Assembly (NCBI GenBank): GCA_938091935.1
Contig: CALKNV010000026.1
Coordinates: 1 to 64,000, forward strand
DNA: 64,000 nucleotides
DNA from: an uncultured Pseudomonadales bacterium
GTDB taxonomy: Bacteria > Pseudomonadota > Gammaproteobacteria > Pseudomonadales > Pseudohongiellaceae
Direction of reading: 5' to 3'
Position 1 is the stretch's first letter. Every line of letters begins with the position of its first letter. A program made the position numbers and the translations under genes. A model generated the notes under the pieces. The model was not told where the DNA came from and made no database searches. It worked only from the letters and a program-made list of their open reading frames with translations. Of this stretch, positions 1 to 10,159 are shown piece by piece.

Positions 1-1368
<1,368 letters not shown>

Positions 1369-1547
1369 TTAGCGAGCCTGGCTGAATCCATATTCTCTTT
1401 GTTTCCTTGTGAGAAACCAGCGTCCTGGCCTGTGCATCTTGTGAATGCTGAGCTTGCTGCGAGAAAGTTTGCGTATATTAGTTGAAGGGCATTAGCATTT
1501 CTATGCATAGTTTCCACTGATTTACCTATTTATTAGAGATATAAACT

Positions 1548-1573
1548 AATTATAAATCTATTTATAGTTAATT
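1548..1573. promoter_or_regulatory. AT-rich imperfect dyad between leuA and the Lrp-type gene
   Basis: The divergent intergenic region (1237-1626) has an AT-rich centre with an imperfect inverted repeat, aattataaat / atttatagttaatt. Lrp/AsnC regulators commonly bind AT-rich dyads near their own gene, so this is a candidate operator for the neighbouring regulator. Apart from this and the leader hairpin, no gene is supported in the 390-base gap. Confidence 0.3.
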
Positions 1574-1626
1574 ATGCCATTCATGTTAGAATTCATGGTG
1601 TTCGAAGAGGAAAAAGAGGGATTTGC

Positions 1627-2106
1627 ATGAAATTGGACAAACTCGACAAGCGCATCCTGCGGGAACTCCAGCGCGACGGCACTATCACTAATCTTGAACT
1701 GGCGGATCGTATCGGCCTATCGCCCTCCCCCTGCGCGAGACGGGTAAAGCAACTGGAGGACGCCGGCATTATTAGCGGACATGTCACCCTGCTAGACCCG
1801 AAAAAACTGGACTTGAAACTCACAGCCCTAATCCAGATCAGCATGGATCGACATACGCCCGATCGCTTTGAAAAATTTGAGGCCCAAATCAAGAGCTACC
1901 CAGAAGTGACCGAATGCCTGCTAATTACTGGTCAATCGGCAGATTACCAGCTTAAGGTCATCGTACCGGACATGGAGTACTACCAGGAATTCTTGCTCAA
2001 TAAGATCACGCGCATAGAAGGCGTTACCGATGTGCACTCAAGCTTCATGCTGCGAGAGGTACTCAACACCACTGCCCTGCCCCTGGAACATATCCAGTCT
2101 CCCTAA
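1627..2106 (+). CDS. Lrp/AsnC-family transcriptional regulator
   Basis: DNA-binding regulator of 159 residues, the usual length for this family. Residues 4-60 form the winged helix-turn-helix (DKRILRELQRDGTITNLELA, then IGLSPSPCARRVKQLE), and residues 70-150 the RAM/AsnC ligand-binding alpha-beta sandwich (YPEVTECLLITGQSADYQLKV). Lrp-type proteins form octamers and sense amino acids, often leucine. The start is preceded by an AG-rich stretch (gaggaaaaagaggg). Divergent placement next to leuA suggests control of leuA and autoregulation, but the target is inferred from position only. Confidence 0.92.
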   Translation: MKLDKLDKRILRELQRDGTITNLELADRIGLSPSPCARRVKQLEDAGIISGHVTLLDPKKLDLKLTALIQISMDRHTPDRFEKFEAQIKSYPEVTECLLITGQSADYQLKVIVPDMEYYQEFLLNKITRIEGVTDVHSSFMLREVLNTTALPLEHIQSP

Positions 2107-2139
2107 GGCACAACTAGGCCCGAGCAAGAAGGCCGCAGC

Positions 2140-2958
2140 CTAGAAGAAATGTTTGACCTTGTCTTTGTAGGAACGGCTCATTTTTAGTGACGACCCGCAG
2201 CTGAGAGTCAGGTGGAATTCGCCGTTGATGTGGGAAGACACTTTATCCACCCGCTCGAGATTGACGATGGTTGAGCGATGCACGCGCTGAAAAATTGTCG
2301 GATCTAGTTTGGCCTCGAGGTCCTTCATGGTGGTTCGCATAATATGCGTATCACCACTCGCATGGACGCACATATAGTCGCCAGCCGCGTCTATCCAATC
2401 GATATCTCGCACCGGCACAAAGGTGATTGAGGACCCATCTTTTATTGCCAGGCGATCCACCTGTTCACGCAATTCATCCCCACTGTCGAGCAGGCTGTTG
2501 ATAGCGGCCTCAGACTTGCCCGATAAGGACACCACCATTTCAAGCAGGCGCTGTTTTTCCTCGTTTGCCACCCGCGCAACTTTATTCTCAAGGCATTTTG
2601 CAACTGCCTCCTGCAGCCGTTCTTTTTCTACCGGTTTCAGCAGGTAATCAACTGCATGCACCTTGAATGCATCCACCGCAAAGGAATCATAGGCCGTGAC
2701 GAAAATTACCATGGGCATAATATCGCCCTGGATCTCGCTAATGAGCTCAAACCCTGTCATGCCAGGCATCTGGATATCAAGAAACAGCACATCAGGCCCG
2801 AGTTCAGAGATTGCTTCCATGGCTTCTCTGCCATTAGCACACTGCTTGAGTATTTCTACCTCTGTCATTTCCTGCAGTCGCAATGCCAGACCTTCTCGAG
2901 CGAGCTGCTCATCATCGACGACCAGTGCTTTCAGCGTGTTACTGTCATTTTCTGTCAT
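2140..2958 (-). CDS. LytTR-family response regulator (AlgR/LytR type)
   Basis: Response regulator of 272 residues. The receiver domain spans about residues 9-125, with acidic pocket DD at 15-16, phospho-acceptor Asp61 (DVLFLDIQMPG) and conserved Lys108 (YLLKP). A linker of about 45 residues leads to a LytTR DNA-binding domain at about 168-270 (DIDWIDAAGDYMCVH, FQRVHRSTIVNLERV). The start overlaps the 3' end of the kinase gene by 14 bases, so the two are translationally coupled and form a cognate pair. Targets are unknown. It is transcribed in the same direction as mdh. Confidence 0.93.
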   Translation of the reverse strand: MTENDSNTLKALVVDDEQLAREGLALRLQEMTEVEILKQCANGREAMEAISELGPDVLFLDIQMPGMTGFELISEIQGDIMPMVIFVTAYDSFAVDAFKVHAVDYLLKPVEKERLQEAVAKCLENKVARVANEEKQRLLEMVVSLSGKSEAAINSLLDSGDELREQVDRLAIKDGSSITFVPVRDIDWIDAAGDYMCVHASGDTHIMRTTMKDLEAKLDPTIFQRVHRSTIVNLERVDKVSSHINGEFHLTLSCGSSLKMSRSYKDKVKHFF

Positions 2959-4036
2959 AGGGGATACATACCTTAACCGTCAGACCATGGGGCATTTCGT
3001 TAATGAATTCCAGCTGGTGCTTGTCGCCATAAATCTCACGCAGCCGGTTTCTGATATTACTGACTCCAACGCCGCTTGAGAACGAAAACTCCGTGCCGCT
3101 TAGCTGCTCAGCATTCAATCCTGGGCCGTCGTCGGTAACCTTGATTTCCAAATTGTCTTCGATCTTGTGTGCCCAGATACGAATAGTGCCGCCCTGCTCT
3201 GCCCTTGAGATGCCGTGCTTGATGGAATTCTCGATGATGGGTTGCAACAGCATGGTGGGCACCAGCGCCTGCTCTGTCGCGGGATCAATTTCAAACTCAA
3301 GCCTTAAACGGTCTCCAAACCTGACTTTTTCGATATCCAGATAGAGTTGGGAAGTTTCCAACTCATGAGCCAGGCTTACCCGGTCCAGGGGAGAATGGTC
3401 CAGGGAATAGCGCAGAAACTTGCTCAGCTTGGTGAGCATCTCATTGGCCTGCTCGGTGGCCTTGGACAGAACCAGAGTTGAAATTGCGTTGAGAGTATTG
3501 AACAGAAAATGGGGGTTTAACTGATAGCGCAGCATACGCAATTGCGCCTCATGGGCCAGGGCCTCCGAACGCAGACTCTTTTCCTTCTCGACCTGAAATA
3601 ACTGGTAGTACTTGATGATGAAGTAGAGCGCACTCCACACCAATAGGGTGGTGAATGAGGAGGAAAACACACCATCGAACAGGTCTTCGGCGCTGGCATT
3701 TCGAAAATCGAAGAACTCGCCAAAAGGAATCAGGGCAATGGCATTACGAAAAGGTTGCCAGGCCAGGGCGGCAGCCAGCGAACCGAACCATGTCACCAAA
3801 AAACGAACCACGAACCCGCGATCCCAGGCCAGCCGGTAAAGGTAGCGCAAGCCAGTGGTGAGTACTGCGCCGTAGAAGGCGCTCAGGGCCCAGATCAGGA
3901 CCCTGGAGAACATATATTCAGGGGGAACAAAAAACAGGTCACGCAGCGCCAGCATGACGACCCAGACAGACCAGCCAAGCAGCTGAAAAATCCAAAACTG
4001 GCTGCGTCGAATGATGGCGAACGAGTCACTACTCAT
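2945..4036 (-). CDS. LytS/YpdA-type sensor histidine kinase
   Basis: Membrane kinase with four predicted N-terminal hydrophobic segments, then a His_kinase domain (phospho-acceptor motif YQLNPHFLFNTLNAIS, His176 counted from the ATG at 4036) and a HATPase domain (LLQPIIENSIKHGI, VTDDGPGL). No periplasmic sensor domain is evident. The frame is open to a GTG at 4078 that overlaps the mdh stop codon, but neither start has a clear ribosome site, and an 8-bp hairpin lies between the two. I chose the ATG after the hairpin (363 residues); the alternative adds 14 residues. It partners the overlapping LytTR regulator. Confidence 0.88.
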   Translation of the reverse strand: MSSDSFAIIRRSQFWIFQLLGWSVWVVMLALRDLFFVPPEYMFSRVLIWALSAFYGAVLTTGLRYLYRLAWDRGFVVRFLVTWFGSLAAALAWQPFRNAIALIPFGEFFDFRNASAEDLFDGVFSSSFTTLLVWSALYFIIKYYQLFQVEKEKSLRSEALAHEAQLRMLRYQLNPHFLFNTLNAISTLVLSKATEQANEMLTKLSKFLRYSLDHSPLDRVSLAHELETSQLYLDIEKVRFGDRLRLEFEIDPATEQALVPTMLLQPIIENSIKHGISRAEQGGTIRIWAHKIEDNLEIKVTDDGPGLNAEQLSGTEFSFSSGVGVSNIRNRLREIYGDKHQLEFINEMPHGLTVKVCIPYDRK

Positions 4037-4043
4037 GAGAGAA

Positions 4044-4067
4044 GGGTCGGCTGTGGAAGGCCGACCC
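4044..4067 (-). terminator. Hairpin directly after mdh
   Basis: Perfect 8-bp inverted repeat (gggtcggc / gccgaccc) with an 8-base loop, beginning 10 bases past the mdh stop. In the transcript it is followed only by a pyrimidine stretch (ttctctc), so termination would be weak. It may limit read-through from mdh into the kinase genes or stabilise the mdh transcript end. Confidence 0.45.
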
Positions 4068-4077
4068 AGTTTACTCA

Positions 4078-5055
4078 CTAGGGGAGCAGGTCAGCAATAG
4101 CGTCACGCTCTTCCTTCAGCTCTTGCTCGGTTTTGTCCATGAGATCCTGGCTGAATTCATTCACCGCCAGTCCCTGAACGATACTGTAATTACCCCCTTC
4201 ACAAGTAACCGGAAAGGAGTAAATCAGGCCTTCTGCTACGCCGTAACTGCCATCGCTGTGGATGCCCATGCTCACGGTCTTGCCGCCAGTGCCCAGCGCC
4301 CAGTCACGCATGTGCTCGATCGCCGCATTGGCCGCCGATGCCGCACTGGATGCACCGCGAGCCTTGATAATTGCGGCTCCGCGTTGCTGCACGGTGGGAA
4401 TGAAGTCATTCACGGTCCACTCCTGATCTACCAGGTTCATAGCTGCCTCGCCGGCAACTGCGCAGTGGTGAATGTCCGGATATTGCGTGGCGGAGTGATT
4501 ACCCCAGATGATCATGCCTTCCACCTCAGTATTGTGCTTGCCAGTCTTGGCAGCAAGCTGAGAGATAGCACGGTTATGATCGAGCCGGGTCATCGCAGTA
4601 AATTGCCCAGGATTCAGGTCAGGCGCATTGCGATAGGCGATAAGCGCATTGGTGTTGGCTGGGTTACCAACCACCAGTACTTTGACGTCTCTGCTGGCTG
4701 CGGCGTTGATCGCAGCCCCTTGCTCGGAGAAAATCTTGGCGTTGGCCTCGAGCAAATCCTTGCGCTCCATGCCCGGCCCGCGCGGGCGTGCGCCGACCAA
4801 CAGGCAATAATCAGCGTCCTTGAATGCCACATTAGGATCATCAGTGGCGACGATATCTGCTACCAGTGGAAAGGCACAGTCCTCTATCTCCATGACCGTG
4901 CCCTTCAGGGCTTCCAGGGCAGGAGTGATTTCCAGCAGCTGCAGAATCACCGGCTGGTCAGCGCCAAGCATCTCTCCAGCAGCAACGCGAAACAACAGCG
5001 AGTAACTAATTTGACCAGCTGCACCAGTGACAGCAACACGCACAGGGGCTTTCAT
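4078..5055 (-). CDS. mdh: Malate dehydrogenase (NAD-dependent)
   Basis: Cytoplasmic TCA-cycle enzyme interconverting malate and oxaloacetate. The 325 residues match the LDH-like GAAGQI class of MDH (Thermus/cytosolic type). Visible features are the Rossmann motif [12 protein letters not shown] at 10-21, active-site loop [13 protein letters not shown] with substrate-binding Arg92 and Arg98, Asn131 in GNPANTNA, and the catalytic pair Asp159 (TRLDHNRA) and His187 (IIWGNHSA). The start is preceded by AAAGGA about 11 bases upstream. A promoter with an extended -10 lies just upstream. The downstream two-component genes are on the same strand but separated by a hairpin. Confidence 0.97.
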   Translation of the reverse strand: MKAPVRVAVTGAAGQISYSLLFRVAAGEMLGADQPVILQLLEITPALEALKGTVMEIEDCAFPLVADIVATDDPNVAFKDADYCLLVGARPRGPGMERKDLLEANAKIFSEQGAAINAAASRDVKVLVVGNPANTNALIAYRNAPDLNPGQFTAMTRLDHNRAISQLAAKTGKHNTEVEGMIIWGNHSATQYPDIHHCAVAGEAAMNLVDQEWTVNDFIPTVQQRGAAIIKARGASSAASAANAAIEHMRDWALGTGGKTVSMGIHSDGSYGVAEGLIYSFPVTCEGGNYSIVQGLAVNEFSQDLMDKTEQELKEERDAIADLLP

Positions 5056-5106
5056 GACGACTAATGTCCTTTATTTGGTGGTTGATTGAGGTAAACCGGG
5101 GCGCGA

Positions 5107-5115
5107 ATTATAGCA
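5107..5115 (-). promoter_or_regulatory. Extended -10 promoter for mdh
   Basis: On the minus strand the sequence TGCTATAAT gives a perfect -10 with an extended TGn element, about 52 bases before the mdh ATG. No good -35 is visible at 16-18 bases spacing, which is common for extended -10 promoters. Confidence 0.5.
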
Positions 5116-5213
5116 GAATGTAGCTCGCTGTTCCCACCCAGCTCCAATTGACCGAAAAACAGGCTTCTGAGCCAGCCGCAGGCAATGCCGCCACACGCAA
5201 AAAAACTCACTTA

Positions 5214-6260
5214 CTAATAGATCAGCATGGCATCACCATAGCTAAAAAACCGATACTCCCTGGCTATCGCCTCTTCATAAGCGTCAAGTAGCATTTTTTT
5301 CGAGCAGAAAGCGCTGACCAGCATCAATAGAGTGGATTCAGGCAGATGAAAGTTGGTGATCATGGCGTCTACGATTTGGAACTCATACCCAGGATAGATG
5401 AAAATATCGGTTTCACCCGAGAATGCAGGCAAACCCTCAGCTGTGGCAGCGGCCTCTAGACTGCGCACTGAGGTCGTTCCCACTGCGATAACGCGCCCGC
5501 CACTGTTTTTACAGGCATTGATTTGCGCAGCCACTGCGGCAGAAATCTCAACACGTTCCGAATGCATCCTGTGGGTCGTTATATCGTCCACTCGCACAGG
5601 CTGAAACGTACCGGCACCCACGTGCAGAGTGAGAAATGCGGTGCCAACGCCCTTCTCTCTCAAGGCTTTAAGCAATGGCTCGTCGAAATGCAATCCCGCT
5701 GTAGGTGCCGCTACAGCCCCCGGCACCTCCGCGTAAACCGTTTGATAGCGCTCCTTGTCTTCTAGCTGATCCGCGCGCTTTATGTAAGGCGGCAATGGCA
5801 TATGGCCATAGCGACTGATTAACTGCTGGAGTCTGTCTATCGAAGCCGCCTCGAGGACAAAAAACTCATCTCTGCGGCCAACCACCCGCAGACAGTCTTC
5901 CAGAGCCTGAGGCTCACTGTCCGCTGTGGCGCACAGCCTAACGAGGTTACCCTGCTTGGGAGACTTACTGGCGCGCACCTGGGCGAGAATCTGACCCTCA
6001 CCGAGTTGGCGCTCAATCAATATCTCTACCCGCCCACCGCTTTCCTTGCGTCCATAAAGTCGCGCCGGGATGACTCGGGTATTGTTATATACCAGCAAAT
6101 CTCCAGAATTCAGAAAATTAATGATCTCAGCAAAACCGTGATGAGCTACTGCGCCGGATTTTCGATCCAGGCCTAGCAACCGACTCGAAGACCTTTCCGC
6201 GGCTGGATGACTGGCGATCAATTTCTCTGGCAGTTCGTAAGTAAAATCGCTTAATTGCAT
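5214..6260 (-). CDS. queA: S-adenosylmethionine:tRNA ribosyltransferase-isomerase
   Basis: Transfers and isomerises the ribosyl group of SAM onto preQ1-modified tRNA to make epoxyqueuosine. The 348-residue length is typical. Recognisable family segments are [20 protein letters not shown] at the N-terminus, [15 protein letters not shown], the central [19 protein letters not shown] and the C-terminal [17 protein letters not shown] start at the ATG at 6260; a TTG one codon earlier is unlikely. The gene stands alone here: tgt, yajC and secDF, its usual downstream neighbours in gammaproteobacteria, are not present, and mdh follows instead. Confidence 0.97.
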   Translation of the reverse strand: MQLSDFTYELPEKLIASHPAAERSSSRLLGLDRKSGAVAHHGFAEIINFLNSGDLLVYNNTRVIPARLYGRKESGGRVEILIERQLGEGQILAQVRASKSPKQGNLVRLCATADSEPQALEDCLRVVGRRDEFFVLEAASIDRLQQLISRYGHMPLPPYIKRADQLEDKERYQTVYAEVPGAVAAPTAGLHFDEPLLKALREKGVGTAFLTLHVGAGTFQPVRVDDITTHRMHSERVEISAAVAAQINACKNSGGRVIAVGTTSVRSLEAAATAEGLPAFSGETDIFIYPGYEFQIVDAMITNFHLPESTLLMLVSAFCSKKMLLDAYEEAIAREYRFFSYGDAMLIY

Positions 6261-6393
6261 CAAACTGGCACTCTTTATGAAGCGGCACAGACTATAGAAA
6301 TCTTATCGCCGATGGAAGCTTGAACGCACCGCCTGGAAACAGCGAAATCGATCACCAGGAGACTAATCAATAGCGAGTTTGTCATGGCTTCGA

Positions 6394-6421
6394 TTGCGCC
6401 CCTCAGGTCAACTGGTATAAT
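6394..6421 (+). promoter_or_regulatory. Sigma-70 promoter candidate upstream of tRNA-Leu
   Basis: TTGCGC, 16-base spacer ending in TGG, then a perfect TATAAT. This would give a leader of about 150 bases. A second candidate, TTACAG-N17-TACAAT at 6446-6474, is closer to the tRNA. The rest of the 6261-6575 gap contains nothing else I can support. Confidence 0.4.
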
Positions 6422-6575
6422 GCTCGATCGCTTGCGTGCTGCGGCTTACAGAAGAGCTACCAGGTTTTTACAATAGTTCAACTGAAAAGCATGGTGGCAG
6501 GCTCTAGCGAGAGTATGAGCAAGATCTGAAATACGGATGGTTCAGTCAATATGGCATGCTGAAACCAGATCCAAT

Positions 6576-6662
6576 GCCAGCGTGGTGAAATTGGTAGACA
6601 CGATGGATTCAAAATCCATTGCCTTCACGGGCGTGGCGGTTCGAGTCCGCCCGCTGGTACCA
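6576..6662 (+). tRNA. tRNA-Leu (anticodon CAA)
   Basis: An 87-base class II tRNA. The acceptor stem gccagcg pairs with cgctggt, one G-T pair included; the D-loop region tggtgaaattggtagaca is leucine-like. The anticodon stem atgga/tccat encloses loop ttcaaaa, giving anticodon CAA, which reads UUG. A long variable arm (tgccttcacgggcgt) and T-arm ggcggttcgagtccgcc are present, and the 3' CCA is encoded. Confidence 0.97.
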
Positions 6663-6680
6663 CTTGCGAGACCAAGCGTT

Positions 6681-6699
6681 GACCACTATTTTTGTGGTC
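6681..6699 (+). terminator. Weak hairpin after tRNA-Leu
   Basis: Six-base stem gaccac / gtggtc with a T-rich loop, 19 bases after the tRNA. No U-tract follows, so it may be a processing or weak termination structure. Confidence 0.25.
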
Positions 6700-6806
6700 T
6701 TCGTGAAAACACAAATAAATTGAAGGCCTTAGAGCACTTGCCGATAAGTTTCTAAGCAACTCAGCTGATTCATAGACAGATTCCATCCCAGTAAAAGGCA
6801 ACACGA

Positions 6807-6989
6807 ATGAGCTTTGACGACGACAATGTAGACAATGACGCTGTCAGCGGGGACAGCAGTAGTGACGGCAAAAAACCGAAAACCTTCTTCGGCATGGAAC
6901 TGAGCGATGGCATGGTCTACGGGATCGTGATTGTCCTGACCATCATTTTCATCCGCCAAGTAGCTGCAGTACTGCAGGCTCTGGGATAG
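6807..6989 (+). CDS. Small single-span membrane protein
   Basis: Sixty residues: an acidic, serine-rich, charged N-terminal half (MSFDDDNVDNDAVSG) followed by one hydrophobic segment at about residues 35-56 (GMVYGIVIVLTIIFIRQ). No domain is recognised. The start has a modest ribosome site (aaaggc, 7 bases upstream). The composition, a soluble acidic head followed by a clean transmembrane helix, is unlikely to arise by chance, but the longer frame on the other strand cannot be fully excluded. It lies between tRNA-Leu and the LeuB-like gene. Confidence 0.5.
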   Translation: MSFDDDNVDNDAVSGDSSSDGKKPKTFFGMELSDGMVYGIVIVLTIIFIRQVAAVLQALG

Positions 6990-7155
6990 ATCTCCATTCA
7001 GCTCTGCACCAGCTAAGTCTCTACCAAGCAGCTTCCTAACGCCTTCCAACTCTAAAACATCCACCCGGTTGTGCTTTCCCGTGCACGTGGTAAATTACGC
7101 GCCGATCTGCGATGCATCGTCATCGCTCCGCAAACTGGCAAAGTAGGACGCAAGT

Positions 7156-8253
7156 ATGACCACGCATAAAATCGCGCTGTTGGATGGTGATGGTATCGGC
7201 CCTGAGATTATGGCTGAGGCAGTCAAGGTTCTGGAACTCGTGGCAGAACGCAACGACATCGAGTTTCAATTGGAAAGCGGTGCCTTTGGTGCCAGCGCTT
7301 ATTTTAGCCACGGCCACGCTTTCCCTGATGAAACCAAAGCCCTTTGCGATAGCGCAGATGCAATCCTGAAGGGACCAATTGGGCTGAGTCATGAAGAATC
7401 CAAGAAAATTCCTGTGGATATGCAGCCGGAGCGTGGCGCGTTGCTGCCGCTACGTCGACGCTACGATACCTTCGCAAATTTCCGACCGGTTTACCTGCCC
7501 AAGGAGATCGCCCACTTCTCCCCACTCAAACCGGAGATAATCGGTGACGGCGTAGACTTCATTATTATTCGTGAACTGGTTGGCGGCTTATACTTTGGCA
7601 AGAAAGAAACCGGAGTCAACGATGCCGGCCGACGCTATGTCAACGAGAGCCTGGAATACGATGAAGACCAGATCGAACGCATTGCAAGGGTAGCCTTTGA
7701 AACTGCCCAAAAGCGCAAAGGCGTGCTGCACAATATTCACAAGAGCAACGTGCTGAAATCCAGCGTGCTGTGGAATGAGGTCATGGAAGAGGTGGGGGCG
7801 GAATTTCCGGACGTGGAAATCAAACACATCCTGGTTGATGCCGCGGCTACCTATTTATGCCTGAATCCGGGCCAGTTCGACGTCATGGTGATGGAAAACA
7901 TGTTTGGGGACATCTTGAGCGACCAGGGTGGCGGCATCCTAGGCTCTCTGGGACTAATGCCTTCCGCCTGCATGGGGCCGGATAAAGCCTACTATGAGCC
8001 GTCCCACGGTTCCGCCCCTGATATTGCGGGCCAGAAGATTGCCAACCCCTACTCCATGATCGGCTCAGTCGCAATGATGCTGGAAATGAGCTTCGGTATG
8101 GATACGGAGGCCCGCAATGTCTGGCAGGCTATGCAGTCAGTTTTTGGCCAGGGCTATTCCACCCCGGACCTGTCCAAGCCCGGCAGCGATGTCAGAATGA
8201 TCAGCACCGATGGTTTCGGCGATCTTGTAGTCGAAGAGTTACGAAAACTCTAG
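7156..8253 (+). CDS. Isopropylmalate/isocitrate-family beta-decarboxylating dehydrogenase (LeuB-like)
   Basis: NAD-dependent oxidative decarboxylase of the IMDH/ICDH family; 365 residues. It has the LLDGDGIGPEI N-terminus, substrate arginines in RGALLPLRRRYDTFANFRPV, catalytic Tyr in RELVGGLYFG, catalytic Lys in HKSNVLKSS, Mg-binding Asp in NMFGDILSD, and the HGSAPDIAG adenosine loop. It differs from classical LeuB: the GGPKW loop is absent, VDKANVL is replaced by IHKSNVL, and VDNAA by VDAAA. It probably acts on 3-isopropylmalate or 3-methylmalate, but a related substrate is possible. leuC and leuD are not adjacent; the facing gene is a LeuA/CimA-like synthase. Confidence 0.8.
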   Translation: MTTHKIALLDGDGIGPEIMAEAVKVLELVAERNDIEFQLESGAFGASAYFSHGHAFPDETKALCDSADAILKGPIGLSHEESKKIPVDMQPERGALLPLRRRYDTFANFRPVYLPKEIAHFSPLKPEIIGDGVDFIIIRELVGGLYFGKKETGVNDAGRRYVNESLEYDEDQIERIARVAFETAQKRKGVLHNIHKSNVLKSSVLWNEVMEEVGAEFPDVEIKHILVDAAATYLCLNPGQFDVMVMENMFGDILSDQGGGILGSLGLMPSACMGPDKAYYEPSHGSAPDIAGQKIANPYSMIGSVAMMLEMSFGMDTEARNVWQAMQSVFGQGYSTPDLSKPGSDVRMISTDGFGDLVVEELRKL

Positions 8254-8290
8254 CAACCACGCACTGCCAGTGTCTGTAGCAAGCTCTGGT

Positions 8291-9826
8291 TTACAGACTA
8301 TGCAACTTCAGGTTCACCATCCTGAGGGTCGCTTTCACCGCTGCCATAACCTGATTTGCATCCACGCCACGGGTCTTGAAGTCACGCTCTCCTGACTGCC
8401 AGGTAATAATACACTCGGTCAAGGCGTCAGTTTGGCCGCCTCGTGGAATATGGACCTCGTAGTCAACCAGCTCCGGCATAGCGAAGTTTTTTTGCTTAAG
8501 AATGCCTGTAATCGCATCCATAAAGGCATCGAAACCACCATTGCCTGAGCCAGTGCCCTGCTGCACTTCGCCCTCTATTTCGACCCTTACACTAGCAGTA
8601 CTATCCACATTGAAGCCGGTATTGATATAGCAATTCAGCAGCGTGATGTGATGATATTCTTTGCTTTCCATCACGTCAGCGATGATGAAAGGCAGGTCTT
8701 CCGCCGTAATTACCTGCTTGGAATCTCCCAACTGAACCACGCGTTCCAATACCTTTGCCTTCTCGTCGTCAGACAGCTGAATACCCAGCTCATCAAGATT
8801 GTTTTTCAGCGACGCTTTGCCACTCATTTTACCCAGAGCATAGCTGTGCTTGCGCGCGAAGCGTTCAGGACTGAGAGCACTCTTATAGAGGTCGCCCTTA
8901 AGATCACCATCCGCGTGAATACCAGCTGTCTGAGTGAAAACATCAGCCCCCACGATTGGCGTATTGGCGGCTATCCACTTCCCGGAAAAATTCTCAACCA
9001 TGCGACTGACCATAGTGATATGGGTTTCATCCACTGACAGCTGCATGCCCATCTTGTCCTTTAAAGCGACGGCGACCTCAGCCAGCGAGGCGTTGCCAGC
9101 CCGCTCCCCAAGACAGTTAACTGTACAGTGAATATTATTGATGCCCACCGCTACTGCAGCCATCACGTTTGCTGTTGCCAGACCATAGTCATTGTGGGGG
9201 TGAAAATCGAATTCCTTATCGGGAAACTCGGACAGCATGTCTGTGAGCGCGACCGTTACCTCTTCCGGTGACATGAGACCCAGCGTGTCAGGCAACAAGT
9301 AATGGCCAATATTGAGATGGCTGGTACCGCTGACCAGGCCAAGCACATAATCCCTGCTGTCCTTGTAGCCATTCGACCAATCTTCCAGATACATATTGAC
9401 CTTGAGTCCAGTCGCTTCGGCGTACTCTACGGTGCGAATAATATCCTCGACGTGGGTTTCCAGCGTCTTCCCAAGCTGCTCTCGGCAATGCTTCTCGCTG
9501 CCCTTGCACAACAAATTAATCACCCGGCCGCCGGCATCAGCAATCCAGTCCACGCTACGTTTGAAGTCGACGAAGCCAAGCACCTCAACGCGATCAGCCA
9601 GCCCCTGCGTTTCAGCCCATTCAATAATCTGTGACACCGCATCCTTTTCTCCGTCTGAAACGCATGCTGAGGCCACTTCTATTCGATCAACCTGAAGAGA
9701 TTGCAGCAACGCCCTGGCGATATTTACTTTCTCATTGACCGAGAAAGAAACGCCCTGGGTCTGCTCTCCATCGCGTAGAGTCGTGTCCATCAGCCGAATA
9801 TGCCTTGGCTGGGGTGTGTTATTCAT
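8291..9826 (-). CDS. 2-isopropylmalate/citramalate synthase-family protein
   Basis: A 511-residue HMGL-like acyltransferase with the catalytic start MDTTLRDGEQTQGVSFS, metal-binding HPHNDYGLA, NCLGERAGNASL, the HADGD loop (TQTAGIHADGDLKGDLYK) and a C-terminal LeuA regulatory domain (GNGGFDAFMDAITGILK). It belongs to a different branch from the leuA at the left edge; from memory it resembles the synthases annotated with an alpha-isopropylmalate regulatory domain in Bacteroidetes. The acyl acceptor, 2-oxoisovalerate or pyruvate, cannot be read from sequence. AGGA precedes the ATG. It converges on the LeuB-like gene with only 37 bases between, so the two probably serve one pathway. Confidence 0.85.
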   Translation of the reverse strand: MNNTPQPRHIRLMDTTLRDGEQTQGVSFSVNEKVNIARALLQSLQVDRIEVASACVSDGEKDAVSQIIEWAETQGLADRVEVLGFVDFKRSVDWIADAGGRVINLLCKGSEKHCREQLGKTLETHVEDIIRTVEYAEATGLKVNMYLEDWSNGYKDSRDYVLGLVSGTSHLNIGHYLLPDTLGLMSPEEVTVALTDMLSEFPDKEFDFHPHNDYGLATANVMAAVAVGINNIHCTVNCLGERAGNASLAEVAVALKDKMGMQLSVDETHITMVSRMVENFSGKWIAANTPIVGADVFTQTAGIHADGDLKGDLYKSALSPERFARKHSYALGKMSGKASLKNNLDELGIQLSDDEKAKVLERVVQLGDSKQVITAEDLPFIIADVMESKEYHHITLLNCYINTGFNVDSTASVRVEIEGEVQQGTGSGNGGFDAFMDAITGILKQKNFAMPELVDYEVHIPRGGQTDALTECIITWQSGERDFKTRGVDANQVMAAVKATLRMVNLKLHSL

Positions 9827-9994
9827 TGATCTGTCCTGGATGTGTTATCGAGTGCACCTGGGGCGATTAAGGGGGAGTAATTGTTGGAACAAAGCCGCAG
9901 GCGCGGCGAATTCTAACAAAATCTCACCCTGACGAATATTGAGAAGGCTCGCAAAGCAGTGATTTACCCTCATTTTCAACTGAGTAGCCACAAA

Positions 9995-10023
9995 TTGGAC
10001 CTACTTCCTGATCGTTATATACT
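9995..10023 (+). promoter_or_regulatory. Sigma-70 promoter candidate for the RDD gene
   Basis: TTGGAC, a 17-base spacer and TATACT, in the divergent gap 9827-10159. It would give a leader of about 130 bases. Nothing else is recognised in the gap. Confidence 0.45.
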
Positions 10024-10159
10024 GCCCGCCTCCAGCCCCAGAGAGCGATTAGGGATAAGCCTTGATAATTCAGGTGAGCGCAGCCAATGATATTTGTCAG
10101 CATAATCACAGTGGGACGCTCTGTCACCGCGCAGCGCAGAACCGGGCTAAAACATCCCC

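Noticed and set aside
4123-5064. Open frame of 313 codons on the plus strand
   Set aside because: Lies entirely opposite mdh, whose motifs are complete; composition is that of a shadow frame.
6537-6755. Open frame of 72 codons covering the tRNA
   Set aside because: It reads through the whole tRNA-Leu gene.
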